Source: Mucilaginibacter_A sp965201005 (GTDB lineage: Bacteria > Bacteroidota > Bacteroidia > Sphingobacteriales > Sphingobacteriaceae). From it: a DNA stretch of 64,000 bases. The stretch spans positions 1,550,001 through 1,614,000 of the forward strand of contig NZ_OZ241747.1 of NCBI RefSeq assembly GCF_965201005.1. Direction: 5' to 3'. This document shows positions 60,570 to 64,000 of this stretch, one piece after another. Every line of letters begins with the position of its first letter. The first letter of the stretch is position 1. Made by a program: the position numbers and the translations under genes. Under the pieces are notes generated by a model. The model did no database searches. It was given only the letters and a program-made list of their open reading frames with translations, and was not told the DNA's origin.

Positions 60570-61460
60570 TTAAAACAAACCAAATCGGTCTTTCATCCCC
60601 ATTAAACCAAATGTGCCGCCGGTATGAATGGCCAAAATTTTTGAATTTGGGCTGAAATAATTTTTTTTGGCCAGATCGTAAATTGCAAACAGCATTTTTC
60701 CGGTATAAACAGGATCAATCAGGATGCCGGTTTTTGCAATGAACTGCTTTATAAAAGCCAACAGTGCTGGCGTGGTTTTGGCATATCCGCCAAAAGCGTA
60801 ATTAGTTTGGTTGATGAACGATGCTTCTTTTAGCAGGTATTTTTCGATCTCCTGTTGCATCCAGCCGGCATTTTTTAAAACCGGGACTGCATGAAACTGG
60901 GTTGATAAATGGTTGTTGTTCAAGCCGTTGATAATTCCGGCGGCTGTGGTTCCGGTTCCGCAGGGACAAAAAAGATGATCATATTTTTCGGGCAGTTCGT
61001 TTACCAGTTCACTGCAGCCTTTTGCCGCCAGGGCGGATGCGCCGCCTTCATCAATAAAAAATGCTTCCGGATCGTTTTGAAAATATGCGGCGAACAATTC
61101 CGGTTTATGCTGATAACTTTCCCGATCGGTAAAAATCAGCTTCATGCCCAATAAACGGCACATAAATAGCGTATCATTATGCACTTTATCACCCCGGACA
61201 AAACCGGTAGTTTTAAAACCAAATGTTGCTCCGGCCGCCGCTGTTGCCAGCAAATGGTTGGAAAATGCACCGCCAAAAGTTACCAAATGCGTTTTTTGCT
61301 GATGACGGGCTTCCTGTAAAACGTATTTTAATTTGCGCCATTTATTGCCCGAAATCAGCGGATGGATCAGGTCGTCGCGCTTGAGGTAAAACTCCAAATT
61401 TTGGTCGCTAAAAACAGCATCCTCAATTTTTTGAACGGGACTGTTGAACTGAAAATCCAT
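60570..61460 (-). CDS. D-cysteine desulfhydrase/ACC deaminase-like PLP enzyme
   Basis: This 296-aa type II PLP enzyme has KRDDLIHPLISGNKWRKL with Lys40 as the PLP residue, TFGGAFSNH as the substrate loop and a CPCGTGTTAAGI phosphate loop. It would deaminate a small amino acid to a 2-oxo acid plus ammonia, with H2S if the substrate is cysteine. A motif B copy (61409-61420) encodes DAVFS and a motif A copy (60821-60832) encodes LKEAS. It shares a direction with the outer-membrane-type gene 18 bp upstream. Confidence 0.83.
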   Translation of the reverse strand: MDFQFNSPVQKIEDAVFSDQNLEFYLKRDDLIHPLISGNKWRKLKYVLQEARHQQKTHLVTFGGAFSNHLLATAAAGATFGFKTTGFVRGDKVHNDTLFMCRLLGMKLIFTDRESYQHKPELFAAYFQNDPEAFFIDEGGASALAAKGCSELVNELPEKYDHLFCPCGTGTTAAGIINGLNNNHLSTQFHAVPVLKNAGWMQQEIEKYLLKEASFINQTNYAFGGYAKTTPALLAFIKQFIAKTGILIDPVYTGKMLFAIYDLAKKNYFSPNSKILAIHTGGTFGLMGMKDRFGLF

Positions 61461-61478
61461 CCCGTAAAGGAAATCAAT

Positions 61479-62549
61479 TTATAAACCGAAACCAATACCT
61501 GCGTTGACCGACTGATATTGCGAAGCCGTGTACGAAGCATAAAAACGGAAAAAAGCAAGGTTTAACTGAAAACCCAAACTTGCTTTTAAATTGCTCACGC
61601 TGTTTTCTTTGATCGAAATCGGGTTGGTAAAAGTAGTATAAGTTGGCTGCTGCTGCACGATATTGTTGATGCCGGTGGTGATGGGATAATTGCCCAGCAA
61701 ACCTACGTTTGTATTGGCCGATAAATAACCAACCGAAGCAAAAGGCGTAAAAAACAGGATTTGTTTGGAAACGATCAATTCGGCATTGAAACCGTTAAAT
61801 TTGCCTTCCACACGCTGATTGCCAAAATCTGTATTCTGCTGATTATCTTTAGGTTGCGCGCCCTGATCGGGTTTTACGTTAACAGCCAAATGGTATTTTA
61901 ACCGGGTAAAACCAGCACTAACTGCCAGATCAAGCGGGATAACCTTATCGATAGTTTTTCCAACAAAATCCTGCAAAATGTTGTGCTTCAGCCCAATACC
62001 AAACATGGAAACAGAACCAATATTACCACCAAAATTGATAGTCGGCATGTAACGTAAAGAAGCTTCGGTATGATAAACCAAACCCGCCGTAAGCTGTATT
62101 TGCGGTGCTGGAACAACAGAAAGTACACCTGCTGGTAGCGATAACGTTTCCAGCTTCCGGCCGTTGTCGTCATAAACTGCAATTTGTGGCGCGGCCATGT
62201 TCCCGGCGATGGTTGGTGCAATGGTTTTGCTGGCATCCACCGGTCTAACGTTGTTTGACAAATCGATTTGGGTAACGTCAAAAGTTTTATCCGAAGCCGG
62301 GATAATCACCAAAGACGAGCCTACACGCAGATCAAAACCAAGCAAAGTTTTGGTTTTTGCCGTGTTGTTCCAGCCGTTGTTAATGCCGTTTCCGAAACCT
62401 TTAAAAAGCGGCTGCAGGTAAGCATTGGCCAGTTTGGTGGCATCGCCCGGGCCGGATTTTACCAACGCAGAAATATAATCCTGTGCCTGAATTTTAGCCG
62501 ATAAAAGAAGCATCAACCCAAAAACCAGTGATTTGTACATTTTTTTCAT
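61479..62549 (-). CDS. DUF6588-like outer-membrane-type protein, exported
   Basis: This is 356 aa from the ATG at 62549; a longer frame overlaps the RluD gene and lacks a signal. The signal peptide has MLLLSAKIQAQ, the MLLLS codons being motif A (62502-62513). The mature part has repeated amphipathic strands such as VPAPQIQLTAGLVYHTEASLRYMP and FGIGLKHNIL and ends YQSVNAGIGFGL, consistent with an outer-membrane beta-barrel. The family name is from memory of sequence features; function is unknown. Confidence 0.75.
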   Translation of the reverse strand: MKKMYKSLVFGLMLLLSAKIQAQDYISALVKSGPGDATKLANAYLQPLFKGFGNGINNGWNNTAKTKTLLGFDLRVGSSLVIIPASDKTFDVTQIDLSNNVRPVDASKTIAPTIAGNMAAPQIAVYDDNGRKLETLSLPAGVLSVVPAPQIQLTAGLVYHTEASLRYMPTINFGGNIGSVSMFGIGLKHNILQDFVGKTIDKVIPLDLAVSAGFTRLKYHLAVNVKPDQGAQPKDNQQNTDFGNQRVEGKFNGFNAELIVSKQILFFTPFASVGYLSANTNVGLLGNYPITTGINNIVQQQPTYTTFTNPISIKENSVSNLKASLGFQLNLAFFRFYASYTASQYQSVNAGIGFGL

Positions 62550-62610
62550 GCCGGTTTTTACGGTTTGTGCCGAAAATGGTTCTTCCCAAAAAAACCTATT
62601 TTTGTGGCTG

Positions 62611-63666
62611 ATGGACGAGGAAATACTGTACGAACAAGAAGCCGAACAAGAACTTTTTGAGCACCTGCGGATTGTGGTGGACAAAGGCCAGGCTTTGCTG
62701 CGCATTGATAAGTTTTTGATGAACCGGATAGAAAACGTTACCCGGAACCGCATTCAAAACGGTATCGAACTGGGCAATGTTTTGGTGAATGAAAAACCGA
62801 TCAAAGCCAGCTACAAAGTAAAACCACACGATGTAATTTCGGTGGTTTTGCCGCATCCGCCGCGCGATACCGAAGTTTATCCGGAAAACCTGCCGCTCAA
62901 CATCCTATATGAAGATGATGATTTGCTGATCATCAACAAACAAGCCGGTATGGTAGTGCATCCGGGTTTTAACAATTATGAAGGAACGCTGGTAAATGGC
63001 CTGGTTTATCATTTTAACCAATTGCCGGAATTGCCGGGTAATTCGGGCCGGCCGGGTTTGGTGCACCGGATTGATAAAGATACTTCAGGCCTGCTCGTGA
63101 TCAGTAAAAACGAAAGGGCGATGGCCTGGCTGGCGCGGCAGTTTTTTGATCATTCCATCACCCGCAAATACCTGGCTTTGGTTTGGGGCGATCTGGAAAA
63201 AGACGGGACAATAACCGGCTATATTGGCCGTAGTTTAAAAGACCGGCGTGTAATGTCTATTTATGATGATGAGGAAAAAGGCAAATGGGCCGTAACGCAT
63301 TACAAGGTTTTGCAGCGTTTAAACTATGTTACCCTGATTGAATGCCAGCTGGAAACCGGCCGCACACACCAAATCCGTGCGCATTTAAAACATATTGGCC
63401 ATCCGCTGTTTAATGATGCGGTTTATGGCGGGGATAAAATTTTGAAAGGCACAGTTTTTACCAAATACAAGCAATTTGTAGAAAACTGTTTTGAGCTGTT
63501 GCCGCGCCAGGCTTTGCACGCGCAAACGCTGGGTTTTGTTCATCCAGAAACCCGAAAATACGTTCATTTTGAAGCTGAATTACCGGATGATTTTCGGCTG
63601 GCTTTAGAAAAATGGCAAAAATATGTTGCTTACGGAAGCAATGGAACTGAAGTTGGGTTGTTTTAG
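62611..63666 (+). CDS. rluD: 23S rRNA pseudouridine synthase, RluD type
   Basis: This is 351 aa from the ATG at 62611; an upstream in-frame extension overlaps the divergent gene. An S4 domain (about 30-85) is followed by the catalytic domain with VHRIDKDTSG, whose Asp155 is the catalytic residue of RluA/RluD enzymes. ITRKYLALVWG and CQLETGRTHQIRAHLKHIGHPL follow. It isomerises uridines in the large-subunit rRNA. TATTTTTG at 62597-62604 is a possible -7 box that would give a very short leader. A housekeeping gene, it marks the edge of the accessory region. Confidence 0.92.
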   Translation: MDEEILYEQEAEQELFEHLRIVVDKGQALLRIDKFLMNRIENVTRNRIQNGIELGNVLVNEKPIKASYKVKPHDVISVVLPHPPRDTEVYPENLPLNILYEDDDLLIINKQAGMVVHPGFNNYEGTLVNGLVYHFNQLPELPGNSGRPGLVHRIDKDTSGLLVISKNERAMAWLARQFFDHSITRKYLALVWGDLEKDGTITGYIGRSLKDRRVMSIYDDEEKGKWAVTHYKVLQRLNYVTLIECQLETGRTHQIRAHLKHIGHPLFNDAVYGGDKILKGTVFTKYKQFVENCFELLPRQALHAQTLGFVHPETRKYVHFEAELPDDFRLALEKWQKYVAYGSNGTEVGLF

Positions 63667-63672
63667 TTTGCG

Positions 63673-64000
63673 ATGTCTTTAGTATTTAACAATTATAACG
63701 GTTCTATTGTCACGGCAGATCAGCAGGTGCTTCGGCTCAATAACCGTTCGTTTCATTACGGCGACGGTTTGTTTGAAAGTATGCGCATGATCCGCGGAAA
63801 CCTGCAGTTTGCCGGTTTGCACGCCAAACGCCTGCAAATGGGCATGAGGGCTTTAAAGTTTGATCATTACAGCGTTTTAGATGCCGTTTTTTTGGTGGAA
63901 AAGGCAAAAGAATTAGCTAACCGGAACAAAGCTAAAAATGGCCGTTTGCGCTTAACTGTTTTCCGGGATTCGGATGGGTTATACACGCCTGAAGAGCAGA
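63673..64000 (+). CDS. Class IV PLP aminotransferase, 5' part
   Basis: The frame opens at ATG 63673, seven bases after rluD, and runs off the window. The N-terminal NRSFHYGDGLFESMRMIRG is the beginning of the IlvE/PabC/D-amino-acid-transferase fold. The PLP lysine lies past the end. It is likely a 4-amino-4-deoxychorismate lyase or branched-chain aminotransferase; which one cannot be decided. Confidence 0.8.
   Translation, partial: MSLVFNNYNGSIVTADQQVLRLNNRSFHYGDGLFESMRMIRGNLQFAGLHAKRLQMGMRALKFDHYSVLDAVFLVEKAKELANRNKAKNGRLRLTVFRDSDGLYTPEEQ

Noticed and set aside
438..62513. CRISPR array or tandem repeat made of the 12-bp motif
   Set aside because: Copies are irregularly spaced over the whole window, on both strands, partly inside genes, and no cas gene is present.
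1..64000. tRNA, rRNA, insertion sequence, prophage or integrase
   Set aside because: No sequence with the expected structure or protein motifs was seen.

Overview
The window reads as a Bacteroidota chromosome, most likely a Sphingobacteriaceae member close to Mucilaginibacter or Pedobacter. Support: two SusC/SusD pairs, a C-terminal domain resembling a type IX secretion tail, several promoters with the Bacteroidetes -7 box TAnnTTTG, an A+T-rich composition, and many secreted or lipoprotein glycosidases. No rRNA, tRNA, CRISPR array, transposase or phage gene was recognised. The genus is an inference.

Region 1 (1-19.7 kb, mostly + strand) is a glycan-utilisation locus for N-glycan or mucin-type sugars: the tail of a GH33 sialidase, GH27 alpha-galactosidase (minus strand), a PNGase F-like amidase, GH29 fucosidase, ROK regulator, SusC/SusD, a NahK-like hexosamine kinase, a GH109-like enzyme, a second GH29 and a GH20 hexosaminidase. 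Together they would release an N-glycan, trim sialic acid, galactose, fucose, GalNAc and GlcNAc, import the products and phosphorylate HexNAc.

Region 2 (19.9-57.4 kb, minus strand except one AraC gene) is four consecutive operons. From right to left: HEAT/aldolase/AKR/Gfo-Idh/two SDRs (57.4-52.0 kb); RidA/two 3-hydroxyacyl-CoA-dehydrogenase-like proteins/class III aminotransferase/M19 dipeptidase/ceramidase-like protein (51.9-45.6 kb); SusC/SusD/SGNH/NagB/NagA/sugar permease/GH20/CBM9-like protein (44.3-32.7 kb); and PhyH/MFS/sialidase-like lipoprotein/FG-GAP protein/PhyH/sugar isomerase/GH106/GH28 (32.5-19.9 kb). All four start from the same promoter module: a conserved 26-bp element, 23 or 24 bp of unconserved spacer, then TAnnTTTG. 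I read them as one regulon for an unidentified HexNAc- and probably rhamnose/uronate-containing substrate.

Region 3 (57.7-64 kb) holds a secreted Gfo/Idh protein, an unknown protein, a PAS protein, a PLP desulfhydrase/deaminase-like enzyme, an outer-membrane-type protein, RluD and the start of a class IV aminotransferase.

A 12-bp sequence family covers everything: ATGCTTCTTTTA (40 exact copies by hand count, both strands) and ATGCTGTTTTTA (20), with seven more copies that have A at position 3. Between genes it usually forms the outer arms of inverted repeats of about 45-60 or 82-98 bp. Inside genes it occurs as single copies, read in different codon frames. That pattern resembles DNA-uptake sequences more than ordinary REP elements, and it is the most unusual feature of the window.
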